Source: a virus. Taken from it: a stretch of DNA of 35,275 bases. Below are positions 14,288 to 22,445 of this stretch, piece by piece (position 1 is the first letter of the stretch; each line of letters begins with the position of its first letter). The translations under genes and the position numbers were made by a program. The DNA is taken from the IMG/VR virus record IMGVR_UViG_3300042934_000462, positions 1 to 35,275 of that record; one strand, written 5' to 3'. Under the pieces are notes generated by a model. That model worked only from the letters and a program-made list of their open reading frames with translations, did no database searches and was not told the origin of the DNA.

Positions 14288-14622
14288 AGCAATGGCAATG
14301 GGCATGGTCGTACCTCGACGAGGTGGAGAGTGATATGAGTGCCTTCCACCGCATCGACGACGTGCGAGCCATGCCCGCCCCCCGCTTCATCACTTTCGCC
14401 CTCCGCCTCTTCGCCTACAAGGGCATCCTCCGGGCCCTCGTCGAGGCTGAGCAGATTCGCGAGGCGCGCGGCGAGACCGTCGCCCAGCCGACGCGTGCCA
14501 GCGCGCCGCCGACGACCGGCGGCGACATCCGACAGAATCGAGTCATCGACTCGACCGAGGCGAACCTCATGACCGACCCGGCGTTCAAGGGTCTCTTCGA
14601 GAAGGGCGGCACCGATGGCTAG
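13919..14622 (+). CDS. Tail assembly chaperone gpGT, -1 frameshift fusion
   Basis: Ribosomes slipping -1 at CCCAAAA (14251-14257) continue into an otherwise start-poor frame. After residue 113 the protein reads RFDPELVEGLEQWQWAWSYL and on to a stop at 14622, giving about 234 residues. The T part has the usual Trp-rich helix after the junction and a disordered Thr/Ala/Pro stretch. The T frame ends 8 nt inside the tape measure gene. This is the universal G/GT arrangement of long-tailed phages. The frame arithmetic (offset -1) was checked by hand. Confidence 0.87.
14251..14257 (+). promoter_or_regulatory. Slippery heptamer CCCAAAA for -1 frameshift
   Basis: In the 0 frame it reads C-CCA-AAA, the X-XXY-YYZ pattern for tandem slippage. 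It lies 30 nt before the gpG stop codon ends. No strong downstream pseudoknot was identified by eye. Confidence 0.85.
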
Positions 14623-16417
14623 CGGCGTCAAGCTCATGGAGGGCTACGTTGAGGTCACCGCCGACGGCCGCACCATCCCGAGCGACATCGAGAAGCAAGT
14701 CGAGAACGACGGCGGCACCGCCGACCGCGCCGGCAAGAGCTTCGGCCGCAAGATCGTCGGCGGCATCGTCGGGTCAATCGTCGCCGTCAAGATCGGCCAA
14801 TTCATCGGCGAGTCGATCACCGCCGGCTCTGACCTGACCGAGACCATGAACAAGGCCAATACGATCTTCGGGGCCAGCGCCGGCAATATCGACAAATGGG
14901 GCGACACTGCGGCCACCAACCTCGGCCTCTCGAAGGCCGCCGCGGTCGGCGCGGCGGCCGGCTTCGGCAACATGTTCACCCAGCTTGGCTACCTCCCCGA
15001 TCAGGCCGCCGAAGTCTCGAAGTCGACCGTGCAAATGGCGGCCGACCTCGGCTCGTTCAACAACCTCCCCACGGCCGACGTCGCCGACCGGATCAGCGCC
15101 GCCCTCCGCGGCGAATACGACTCGCTGCAAGCGCTCATCCCCAACATCAACGCCGCCCGCGTCGAGCAAGAGGCGATGGCGATGACGGGCAAGACCAACG
15201 CCGACGAGCTCACCGCTCAGGAGAAGGCCGCCGCGACGCTCGCCATCGTGCAGAAGGATGGCTCGGCGGCGATGGGCGACTTCGCCAAGACCTCGGGCGA
15301 CGCGGCCAACCAGCAGAAGATCGCCGCCGCCCAAACCGAAGACCTCAAGGGCTCGCTCGGTGGCAGCCTCCTCCCCGTCGTCAACGAGATTCTCGGGGTG
15401 GTGACCACCCAATTTCTGCCGATGCTCCAGTCGTTCGCCGACTGGCTCAAGGAGAACGAATCCCTGATTCTGCCCGTCGTCGTCGCGCTCGGCCTCCTCG
15501 CGGCGGCCATTTGGGTCGTCAACATCGCCATGTACGCCAACCCGATCGGCCTCATCATCGCCGCCGCCGTGCTCTCGATCGGCTTCCTGATCGCGACAAT
15601 CGTGATGCTCGCCTCGAATTGGGACGCCGTCGTGGCGTGGATCACGACGGTGTGGGAGGGGTTCGTCGGCTGGATCACCGGCATCGTCGATGCGTTCGTC
15701 GGATGGTGGAATGGCGTGTGGGGCGCGGTCGGCTCCTTCATCCAGACAGTGTGGGCCAACATCGTCGCCGGGGTGACCGGGGCGTGGAACGCCTTTATCG
15801 GCTTCATTGTCGGGGCCATCATGGGTTACGTCGGCTTCTGGTACGGCGTATGGAGTGGCATCGCCAGCTTCTTCGTCGGCGTGTGGAACGGCATTGTGAG
15901 CTTCGGCCGCAACGCCATCACCGGCCTCGTCGGCTTCTTCACCGCCCTTCCGGGGCAGATCATGGGCGCGATCAGCGGCGCCGCAACGTGGCTCGTCAGC
16001 GTCGGCGCCGACATCATCGCCGGCCTCCGCCGGGGCATCGCGAACGCTTGGTCGGGCCTCGTGTCGTGGTTCCAAGGGCTCTTCGGCAACCTCATCGACA
16101 TCGCCAAGCGCATCCTCGGCATCGCCTCCCCGTCGCTCGTCTTCGACGTCGAGGTCGGCGAGATGATCCCCGCCGGTGCCGAGCGCGGCGTCAAGCGCGG
16201 CATGCCCTCGTTCTACCGCACCGTCAAGGATGCCTTCGCCCTCACCCCCGAGGTCGCCCTTGCCGGAGTGCCCGGCGGCGGCGCCGGTTACTCCTCCTCC
16301 CGTGACACCGCGACGGCCTCCCGCGGCGACCTCAACATCACGATCATGGAGTCGACCGACCCGCTGGGCACCACGGGGCGCGTCGCGCGTGAGTACAAGA
16401 AATGGAGGGGGCGGTAA
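14615..16417 (+). CDS. Tape measure protein
   Basis: 600 residues, overlapping the end of gpGT by 8 nt. The N-terminal part (MEGYVEVTADGRTIPSDIEK) and the Ala-rich helical region carry the phage tape measure domain, including ETMNKANTIFGASAGNIDKW and GDFAKTSGDAANQQKIAAAQ. The centre (about 285-480) has repeated hydrophobic Trp/Gly segments (VVALGLLAAAIWVVNIAMYA, GFVGWITGIVDAFVGWWNGV) that would enter the host membrane. The C-terminus has the common AKRILGIASPSLVFDVEVGE motif. At roughly 0.15 nm per residue it predicts a tail of about 90 nm. Confidence 0.92.
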   Translation: MASGVKLMEGYVEVTADGRTIPSDIEKQVENDGGTADRAGKSFGRKIVGGIVGSIVAVKIGQFIGESITAGSDLTETMNKANTIFGASAGNIDKWGDTAATNLGLSKAAAVGAAAGFGNMFTQLGYLPDQAAEVSKSTVQMAADLGSFNNLPTADVADRISAALRGEYDSLQALIPNINAARVEQEAMAMTGKTNADELTAQEKAAATLAIVQKDGSAAMGDFAKTSGDAANQQKIAAAQTEDLKGSLGGSLLPVVNEILGVVTTQFLPMLQSFADWLKENESLILPVVVALGLLAAAIWVVNIAMYANPIGLIIAAAVLSIGFLIATIVMLASNWDAVVAWITTVWEGFVGWITGIVDAFVGWWNGVWGAVGSFIQTVWANIVAGVTGAWNAFIGFIVGAIMGYVGFWYGVWSGIASFFVGVWNGIVSFGRNAITGLVGFFTALPGQIMGAISGAATWLVSVGADIIAGLRRGIANAWSGLVSWFQGLFGNLIDIAKRILGIASPSLVFDVEVGEMIPAGAERGVKRGMPSFYRTVKDAFALTPEVALAGVPGGGAGYSSSRDTATASRGDLNITIMESTDPLGTTGRVAREYKKWRGR

Positions 16418-17289
16418 TGGCCGAAGCTACCATCACGATCGCGTCGAGCACGGATGCGATCACGATGACCGGCAGCGACATCGGGGCGGGCTTCATCTAC
16501 GACAACGAATCGCTCTCGGCATGGTTCGCGCTCCCCGACATCGACGTCCGCTTGAACAAGCGCCCCAACGCGCACGGCACCTACACCCCCGATCGGCTCT
16601 TCGCCAACGAGCACCGCATCCCGATGTCGGGCAGCTACTTCGGGGCGTCGGCGCTGGCCGCCGCCATCGCCCGTAACCGCCTCTCGGCGATGTTCAACGA
16701 CGGCACCCCCGTCAGCATCACCGTCACCGACGACCTCGGCCCGACCGCCCGCATCGGGTTTCTCGTCGCCTTCGACCCCGAATGGATGCACGACGGTCAC
16801 TTCCGCTGGGCGCTGGAGTTCGCCGCGCCGGACCCTCGCCGCTACGGCACCGCGGTCGCGGCGAGCACGGCGCTCGCGACGGCATCCTCGGGCCTCGTCT
16901 GGCCGCTCGGCAGCGGGTCAAGCTTCTGGGACTGGGGCACCGCCGGCACCACCGGCCGTATCGCGTTCACCAACACCGGCAACACCACCACCTACCCGCT
17001 CCTCACCGTTGGCGCGGGCGGGCAGCTTCCCAACGGCTTCGAGGTGGTCGAGGTCAACACCGGCCGCACCATCACCTACGCCGGCCCCGCGGGCGACGGT
17101 GGCCTCGTCGTGCTCAACAGCCGCACCCAGCGCGCGACCGTCAACGGCGGCGACACCACCGACTACCTCACCCGCGCCGAGTGGTTTGCGGTGCCCAAGG
17201 GTGCCACCTATGAATACCAATTCATCTCGCTCGGCGGCCAGACCGGCGCGCCGACGCTCGCCAACCTCGCCGCACCGGCCTACATGTAA
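16417..17289 (+). CDS. Distal tail protein (Dit-like)
   Basis: 290 residues, TAATG overlap with the tape measure stop and GGAGG upstream. The pattern fits Dit proteins that form the hub at the tail tip: N-terminal beta domain with LPDIDVRLNKRPNAHGTYTP, the segment MHDGHFRWALEFAAPDPRRY (about 125-144), and a C-terminal galectin-like part ending FVPKG-type strands (WFAVPKGATYEYQFISLGG). It directly follows the tape measure, the conserved position. Confidence 0.78.
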   Translation: MAEATITIASSTDAITMTGSDIGAGFIYDNESLSAWFALPDIDVRLNKRPNAHGTYTPDRLFANEHRIPMSGSYFGASALAAAIARNRLSAMFNDGTPVSITVTDDLGPTARIGFLVAFDPEWMHDGHFRWALEFAAPDPRRYGTAVAASTALATASSGLVWPLGSGSSFWDWGTAGTTGRIAFTNTGNTTTYPLLTVGAGGQLPNGFEVVEVNTGRTITYAGPAGDGGLVVLNSRTQRATVNGGDTTDYLTRAEWFAVPKGATYEYQFISLGGQTGAPTLANLAAPAYM

Positions 17290-17291
17290 GG

Positions 17292-17297
17292 GACAAT
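17292..17297 (+). promoter_or_regulatory. Possible -10 box (GACAAT) before ATG 17304
   Basis: GACAAT is followed by 6 nt and ATG, matching the leaderless geometry seen elsewhere, but AAGGG at 17288 could also act as a distant RBS. Weak. Confidence 0.25.
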
Positions 17298-17303
17298 GGG
17301 AAC

Positions 17304-18185
17304 ATGAGCGCGACCAAGGGATTTATCAACGCGGCGGCGACGACCGCGCTCGACACCCGCAAGGCCGACGAGCACAAGATCGCCACGGATGCCTCGGGCA
17401 ACCCTCGCGTCGGTGTGCTCACCGAGAATCCTTCGATCGTCACCTCGGATGCCTCGACCGCGCCGATGCGCGTGGCCGTCGCCAAGGCGGGCTTCGTCAC
17501 CCAGCGGGCCGGCGGCGACGGTGTCGCCTTCTGGAGCAACGACGGCAGCATCTTCGTCACCATCACCAAGCCCGGCTCGAACTCGCACTATGTCACGGTC
17601 TACGCGAAGCACAACGACACCGCCTCGGGCGACGCGAACAACACCCCGATCATCGACGTCGTGACCGGCGCGGCATCCGCGACGCCTTCCGAGGCGGCGC
17701 TGCCCGCCGGTGCGATCAAGCTGGCGACGATCCTCGTGCCCTCGACGGCGACGAGCTCCCAGTCGGCCGGCGTCGTCATCACCAACACCTACGCGATGAC
17801 CGCGATGCGCGGCGGCACCGTCGTCGTGCGCAACGCGACCGAGCTCGCCGCATGGACGCCCCGTGACGGGGTACTCGCCAAGCAACTCGACAACAACGCG
17901 CTCTGGGAGCGCACCGCGGGCGCGTGGGTGCGTCGCACCAACGGGGCGATTGAGACCCTCACCGGCGACGCGGTCGGCCGCGTCGTCGTCACCCACGGCC
18001 TCGGCAAGGTGCCCACGTCGGCGACCGTCACCATCTGCGACGACACCCCCGCGATCGGGCACCTCCTCAAGGCCAACGTCGACGACTTCACCTCGACGAC
18101 GTTCCGCGTCCGCTTCTACCGCATGGACACCATGACCAACTTCGCCAGCAACCCGGTCAAGTTCGCTTGGCACGCTGACGCCTGA
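17304..18185 (+). CDS. Minor tail protein, putative
   Basis: 293 residues. The N-terminal half (about 10-155) is rich in Ala/Thr/Asp with beta character (GFVTQRAGGDGVAFWSNDGS). It is followed by TPIIDVVTGAASATPSEAAL and LATILVPSTATSSQSAGVVI, typical of fibre or baseplate proteins. The second half contains WTPRDGVLAKQLDNNALWER and VVVTHGLGKVPTSATVTICD, a motif shared by many phage receptor-binding or tip proteins. It lies between Dit and the lysin, suggesting a tail-tip role in host binding. Confidence 0.65.
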   Translation: MSATKGFINAAATTALDTRKADEHKIATDASGNPRVGVLTENPSIVTSDASTAPMRVAVAKAGFVTQRAGGDGVAFWSNDGSIFVTITKPGSNSHYVTVYAKHNDTASGDANNTPIIDVVTGAASATPSEAALPAGAIKLATILVPSTATSSQSAGVVITNTYAMTAMRGGTVVVRNATELAAWTPRDGVLAKQLDNNALWERTAGAWVRRTNGAIETLTGDAVGRVVVTHGLGKVPTSATVTICDDTPAIGHLLKANVDDFTSTTFRVRFYRMDTMTNFASNPVKFAWHADA

Positions 18186-18201
18186 TCGGAAGGATTCAAC
18201 C

Positions 18202-19032
18202 ATGTCAGCAGGATCGTTCGGCCTCTACGACGGGGTCGACCTCAGCAATTCGATCCAGACCGAGTCGTCGCCGCGCAACCGTCGCATCAACACCCTCCAA
18301 ATCCACCACGCGACCATGACCTCCTTCTCGGGGCTCAAGGCGATGATGGACGAGGGCGGCCGGCAAGTCTCAGCGAACGGCGCGATGAGCAACGAGGGGC
18401 ACCTTGACGAGGTCATCCCCACGGCGACGCGCCGGGCGTACACCTCGGCGTCAGCATTCGACAACCAGTGCCTTACCGTCGAGTGCTGCAACACCACCCT
18501 CGGCCCGACGTGGGGAATCAGCGAGGTGAGCAAGGAGCGCTTCGCGCGCCTCGCCGTCGACATGTTCCGCAACGGCCTCCTCGACCACCTCGGCCGCGGC
18601 GTCGGCGGAATCCTCGGGCATTTCGAGGTGCCGGGCACCTACGCGACGGCGTGCCCCGGCCCCAACATGGAGCTCGACCGTATCTCGGCAATGGCCCAGA
18701 CGCTTTACACTGAGGGCGAGCTCAAGCCCGCCCCCCGACGGAAGGATACCGAAATGCCCAGCATCATCCGCACACCCAACGGCCACACCTACTCCCTCGG
18801 CCTCGGCTTCATCAAGCATCACCCCGACGCCGGGCAGGCCGGCGCCGCCCTCAAGGTCGCCCAGCAGGAGACCGTGATCGACCTCACCCCTGAGGAGTTC
18901 CGCGACTCCCTGTTCAACTTCGGCCTCGCTGAGCTCGCGCTCGACAGCGCCAAGTGGGCCGACGTCAACGACTCGACCGAGGGCAAGCTGTGGGTCGCGA
19001 CGTGGCTCCGCGAGCCCGGAACGGCGGCGTGA
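18202..19032 (+). CDS. N-acetylmuramoyl-L-alanine amidase (endolysin or tail lysin)
   Basis: 276 residues. The Amidase_2 fold is recognisable: IHHAT with zinc ligand H35, E94 in LTVECCN, then GHFEVPGTYATACPG with H140 and C151 completing the zinc site. The enzyme cleaves the amide bond between N-acetylmuramic acid and L-alanine in peptidoglycan. Residues 165-276 (from about KPAPRRKDTEMPS) form a separate C-terminal domain not recognised, possibly for wall binding. The gene sits within tail-tip genes rather than beside the holin candidate, so it could be a virion-associated lysin; it is the only lysin seen, which favours the endolysin role. Confidence 0.88.
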   Translation: MSAGSFGLYDGVDLSNSIQTESSPRNRRINTLQIHHATMTSFSGLKAMMDEGGRQVSANGAMSNEGHLDEVIPTATRRAYTSASAFDNQCLTVECCNTTLGPTWGISEVSKERFARLAVDMFRNGLLDHLGRGVGGILGHFEVPGTYATACPGPNMELDRISAMAQTLYTEGELKPAPRRKDTEMPSIIRTPNGHTYSLGLGFIKHHPDAGQAGAALKVAQQETVIDLTPEEFRDSLFNFGLAELALDSAKWADVNDSTEGKLWVATWLREPGTAA

Positions 19033-19217
19033 CCATGCCCCCCTTCGACCCCGCCAAGGTGCCCGACGGTCCCCTCGCCGACCTCTTCTATGACGGCAAG
19101 ACCGGCGAGGGGATCAGCGACGAGGAGTGGGACACCCAGCGCGACCGCGCCCGCCAGTACGACGCATGGCCCTTCGACGACACCGAGACCGCGCGCTCGC
19201 TCGGCAACGCCGACTGA
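19029..19217 (+). CDS. Small acidic hypothetical protein
   Basis: 62 residues from GTG in a GTGA overlap with the lysin stop (ATG 19035 is an alternative). Pro/Asp-rich (FDPAKVPDGPLADLFYDGKT, WPFDDTETARSLGNAD), no family recognised. It ends 3 nt before the next gene, so it belongs to the tail-tip operon. Confidence 0.55.
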   Translation: MTMPPFDPAKVPDGPLADLFYDGKTGEGISDEEWDTQRDRARQYDAWPFDDTETARSLGNAD

Positions 19218-19220
19218 CCC

Positions 19221-20375
19221 GTGCCCGTCAACTACGGTCTCGCAGAGTTCCACACCGGCGACCGCATCCTTGCGCTGCCGGTCATGGAGGGCGCCTCGTG
19301 GGCGTCGATGTTGAACAAGGCCGACTCGCTCTCGTGCTCGATCGACCTTCGAGACCCCGACGTGCAAGCCCTCGACATCGTCAGCGCCACCGAGCCTGAG
19401 AAGACCGTCCTCTTTGCCGAGACCCCCGACGGCACCATCCTCGCGTGGGGAGTCATCACCGGCGATCGCGAGTGGAACGACGACGAGCGCTCACTCGCCA
19501 TCAACGCCGTCGGCGTGCGCGACAACTACTTCGGCCGGCGCATCATCGCGCCGCCGGGCGCCGCCGACGGCGAGCTCTTCGACATCGACGGCAAGGTCAC
19601 CACCGCCTACGACACCCTCATCAATGACGTGTCGCTCGGCAGCATCGGCGTCGCCCTCGTCGAGCAAGCGCTCTCGTGGTCCGGCGCCCCGACCGCCTTC
19701 GAGCTCCCCGCCCCGATTGCCGACGTCGGCCGCACGAGCGGCACCTACCGCCTCGTCGACTATAAGAGCGTCGCGTCCGCCCTCGACGACCTCACCAAGC
19801 GCGCCGAGGGCGGCCCCGATTTCGCATTCGACGCCCGCCGCACCACCTCACAGCTTGCCCTCGAATACGTCATGCGGGCCGGCGCGCCCTACCTCGGCAC
19901 GTGGGTCGGGTCGTGGGCGGTCGGCGCCGAACAGTCGCCCGTGACGGGCCTCCGCGTCGTCGACAACACCACCGAGGTCGCAACGCACATTTGGATGCAG
20001 AGCGGCCGCACCGACTCGAAGGTGCTCATCGCCCGCGCCCGCAACGACGGCCTCCTCGGCGCGGCCGGTTACCCCGTGCTCGACCTCGTCGACACCACTC
20101 ACACCGACGTCGTCATTCAGGAGACCCTCGACGAGTACGCCGCCGAAAACGCCGAGCTCGCCGCCGGCCCCCTCCGCACCTACTCGTTCAACGTCCGCGG
20201 CGACGCGACGCCCGCGCTCGGCTCCTACCGCCCCGGCGACTGGGTCGGCCTCGACGTCGCCGACGGCAACCTCTACCTCGCCGAGGGCCGGCACGAGGTA
20301 CGCATCACCGCGATCAGCGGCGACGAGACCGGCACCGAGGTCAAGATCGAGACCCAAGTAGGGAGCGCACCATGA
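19221..20375 (+). CDS. Minor tail protein, tail-tip (gp37/Tal-like)
   Basis: 384 residues, GTG start 3 nt after the previous stop. The beta-rich N-terminus (SLSCSIDLRDPDVQALDIVS; TPDGTILAWGVITGDREW) and later NNTT-flanked strands resemble the hub proteins that follow Dit in actinobacterial siphoviruses (the Gp37-like group). The C-terminal region PALGSYRPGDWVGLDVADGN with EVRITAISGDETGTEVKIE is common to that group. It likely builds the tail-tip hub. The stop overlaps the next ATG. Confidence 0.72.
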   Translation: MPVNYGLAEFHTGDRILALPVMEGASWASMLNKADSLSCSIDLRDPDVQALDIVSATEPEKTVLFAETPDGTILAWGVITGDREWNDDERSLAINAVGVRDNYFGRRIIAPPGAADGELFDIDGKVTTAYDTLINDVSLGSIGVALVEQALSWSGAPTAFELPAPIADVGRTSGTYRLVDYKSVASALDDLTKRAEGGPDFAFDARRTTSQLALEYVMRAGAPYLGTWVGSWAVGAEQSPVTGLRVVDNTTEVATHIWMQSGRTDSKVLIARARNDGLLGAAGYPVLDLVDTTHTDVVIQETLDEYAAENAELAAGPLRTYSFNVRGDATPALGSYRPGDWVGLDVADGNLYLAEGRHEVRITAISGDETGTEVKIETQVGSAP

Positions 20376-21055
20376 GCGGCGGATACCGTCGAGGCAACCC
20401 CCCGACCGAGCTCGCCGGCCTCATCAACGAGCTCGACGAAATCACGCGACGCCTCGACGTGCTGGAGCGCCCCTCCGGTGAGCAGCTTGCCAAGGTCGTC
20501 GAGGAGCTCACCGCGTGGGTCGAGGACATCCAAGCGCAACTTGACGACTACCTCTCGAATGACGCCTACACCAAGGCGCAAGTCGACGCCCTCGTTGCCA
20601 GCCCCGGCAACATCGCGCCCGGCAACGTCAGTGCGAGCGGCTCGGGCACCTTCCCCGGCGGCGTCAACTCCACCGACGCCTACAACCGCCTCCTCACCTA
20701 CGGCGGCCCCTACCGCGCGACATGGACCCACAGCGACGGGTGGCTCGGCTACGTGCCCTCCTCGCGTCGGTTCAAGACCGGGGTCAAGCCGGCCACCTTC
20801 GCGCTCGACGACGTCCTCAAGCTACAGGCTCACTTCTTCCGTTACCTCGCCCCGCCGCCCTACGATCAGGCACAGCAGCCCGAGATGCTCAACCTCCTCG
20901 CCGAGGACACTCACGAGGCGGGCTTCACGTGGGCGGTCGACTACGACGACGACGGCAAGCCGTTCGGCATCCGCGGCGACGTCGTCGCCCTCATCGTGCT
21001 CGAAGGCTTGCGAGCGCTCACCGCCGAGGTTCGCGGGTCTCACAGCCGGCGTTAG
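20372..21055 (+). CDS. Tail protein with C-terminal chaperone-like (S74-type) domain
   Basis: 227 residues, ATGA overlap. Residues 12-60 form a coiled coil (LAGLINELDEITRRLDVLER), followed by a Gly/Ser linker and a short beta segment. From about residue 129 the pattern SSRRFKTGVKP, LKLQAHFFRYL, LLAEDTHEAG, DDDGKPFGIRGDVVALIVLE resembles the peptidase S74 intramolecular chaperone that trimerises fibres and then removes itself (Ser-Lys dyad at SSRRFK). A very short body before the domain is unusual; it may be a compact tip or a chaperone acting on other fibres. Confidence 0.68.
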   Translation: MSGGYRRGNPPTELAGLINELDEITRRLDVLERPSGEQLAKVVEELTAWVEDIQAQLDDYLSNDAYTKAQVDALVASPGNIAPGNVSASGSGTFPGGVNSTDAYNRLLTYGGPYRATWTHSDGWLGYVPSSRRFKTGVKPATFALDDVLKLQAHFFRYLAPPPYDQAQQPEMLNLLAEDTHEAGFTWAVDYDDDGKPFGIRGDVVALIVLEGLRALTAEVRGSHSRR

Positions 21056-21069
21056 GTACACTGCGAAAC

Positions 21070-21083
21070 GGGGGACATTCCCC
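21070..21083 (+). other. Small hairpin between tail and lysis modules
   Basis: GGGGA-CAT-TCCCC, 5-bp stem, 14 nt after a possible -10 box TACACT (21057-21062). It lies in the 46-nt gap before the membrane protein gene. A promoter for the lysis genes is possible but has no clear -35. Confidence 0.3.
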
Positions 21084-21101
21084 GCGCATACGACAAGGGG
21101 A

Positions 21102-21503
21102 ATGGGTCACCGGATGGCAGGCGACGAGGAGATGACAGTCGGCGAACTCGGTCGGCTCGTCAAGGGTCTCGCCGCCGAGATTCGCGAGGACCGCAAGAGC
21201 TACCTCGCCCTCGCGGTCTGGCAAGTCGAGAAGTCGAACTTCGAGGAGCGCTTCCGCAACCAAGGCCGCGAAATCGGCGAGCTCCGCACTACGCTCAAGA
21301 CAATGGAGACCGAGAAGGATGCCGAGCACAAGGCGTTGAACATCGAACTTGCCGCCGTGCGCAAGGAGGGGGCCGAGCGTACCGAGGCCGCCCGGAAGGC
21401 CCGCGCCCAGACATGGCTCGCGATCGGCCTCTCGGTGCTCGGTGTCATCCTCGCCGTCGGCGGCAACCTCGTCACCAACGCCCTGATTGGAGGTGCCCCG
21501 TGA
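21102..21503 (+). CDS. Membrane protein with coiled coil, holin-like
   Basis: 133 residues from ATG 21102; ATG 21114 ([11 protein letters not shown]...) is an alternative. A long charged helix (about 20-95: [20 protein letters not shown]) precedes one C-terminal transmembrane segment ([20 protein letters not shown]). This layout, coiled coil then a single membrane helix at the C-terminus, resembles XhlA-like lysis accessory proteins and other actinophage membrane proteins near the lysis genes. It ends in GTGA with the next gene. Confidence 0.65.
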   Translation: MGHRMAGDEEMTVGELGRLVKGLAAEIREDRKSYLALAVWQVEKSNFEERFRNQGREIGELRTTLKTMETEKDAEHKALNIELAAVRKEGAERTEAARKARAQTWLAIGLSVLGVILAVGGNLVTNALIGGAP

Positions 21504-22132
21504 CTCACGCCTCAGACCTTCCCGAGGAGCCGGTCGTCGAGAACGGCCGCGCCACGCGCATATGGCAATGGGCCGCCGGCATCGTCGCGGGCCTCATCGT
21601 CGCCCTCGTCATCACCGCATTCTTCTTCTTGCTCAACGCCAACGCCGAGCTCCGCACGAGCAACGCCACCCTCTATGGCGACCTCACCGCGTCGCAGGCC
21701 AACGCCGAGGACCTTTACCGCCAACTCATCGAGCTCGACGTCCGCCCCGAGGGCGAAGACCCCGGCGACCTCGTCACCACCGAGCCGCCGGCCGGTGAGC
21801 GTGGCGCGACCGGGGCGACCGGCTCCTCGGGAGCGACCGGCCCGCGCGGCCCGCAGGGCGAGCCGGGCCCCGTCGGCCCGATCGGGCCTCAGGGCATCCC
21901 CGGCCTCATGGGCCCGGCCGGCGTTGATGGCACGAGCGGCACCGTGGGGCCTCCGGGGCCGGCCGGCGCTCAGGGTGAGCCGGGCCCCGCCGGGCCGCAA
22001 GGCCCGCAAGGCGAGCCGGGCGTGACCAACGTGCTGGAGTCATGGACGATCACGCTGGAGAATAAGACCTACCAATGCCTGATCAATGGCACCCCGCCGC
22101 CGTACTCCTACGTGTGTGAGGTCGTGCCGTAG
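21500..22132 (+). CDS. Membrane-anchored collagen-like protein
   Basis: 210 residues, GTG start in GTGA overlap with GGAGGT upstream. A transmembrane helix (24-45, [20 protein letters not shown]) is followed by a short coiled coil (48-80), then collagen triplets from about 99 to 174 ([26 protein letters not shown]) and a small C-terminal domain with two Cys (C193, C206) that could form a disulphide outside the membrane. It would be type II oriented, with the collagen stalk exported. A cell-surface or lysis-control role is plausible; no close family known to me. It is distinct from the fibre at 5109. Confidence 0.75.
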   Translation: MTHASDLPEEPVVENGRATRIWQWAAGIVAGLIVALVITAFFFLLNANAELRTSNATLYGDLTASQANAEDLYRQLIELDVRPEGEDPGDLVTTEPPAGERGATGATGSSGATGPRGPQGEPGPVGPIGPQGIPGLMGPAGVDGTSGTVGPPGPAGAQGEPGPAGPQGPQGEPGVTNVLESWTITLENKTYQCLINGTPPPYSYVCEVVP

Positions 22133-22172
22133 ACTACGGCCATGTAGCACTCACCGAACGGAAGGCAAGACC

Positions 22173-22445
22173 ATGACCGATCGAGTCCCCGGACCCGACC
22201 ACCTCGCAACCGTCACCACCGACGAGGCGGGGCAGCCGACGAGCAAGCCGCAGCCCAAGGTGATCGCGGCGACCGTCGGCGCCGGTGTCGGTGCCGCCGC
22301 GTCGACCATCCTCTTCTACCTCATTGAGCTCTGGTCGAGTGTCGATGTCCCCGAGGTCGTCGAGGGCGCTGGGCTCGTGCTCATCACCGCGGGCCTCGGA
22401 TTCGTCGCGGGTTACATCAAGCGGCCCAGCGCGAGCGCGAGCTAG
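22173..22445 (+). CDS. Holin candidate, two-TM membrane protein
   Basis: 90 residues, GGAAGG upstream. Two hydrophobic segments (about 30-49, VIAATVGAGVGAAASTILFY, and 64-82, GAGLVLITAGLGFVAGYIK) flank a short acidic loop, with a soluble charged N-terminus and a basic C-terminus (KRPSASAS). This matches small two-span phage holins. It is the last rightward gene; its stop overlaps the stop of the leftward endonuclease gene in CTAG. Confidence 0.7.
   Translation: MTDRVPGPDHLATVTTDEAGQPTSKPQPKVIAATVGAGVGAAASTILFYLIELWSSVDVPEVVEGAGLVLITAGLGFVAGYIKRPSASAS

Noticed and set aside
22130-22147. TAGACT, 6 nt, then ATG-TAG: a start-stop pair with leaderless geometry
   Set aside because: Probably chance: the box overlaps a stop codon and there is no -35; no function can be supported.
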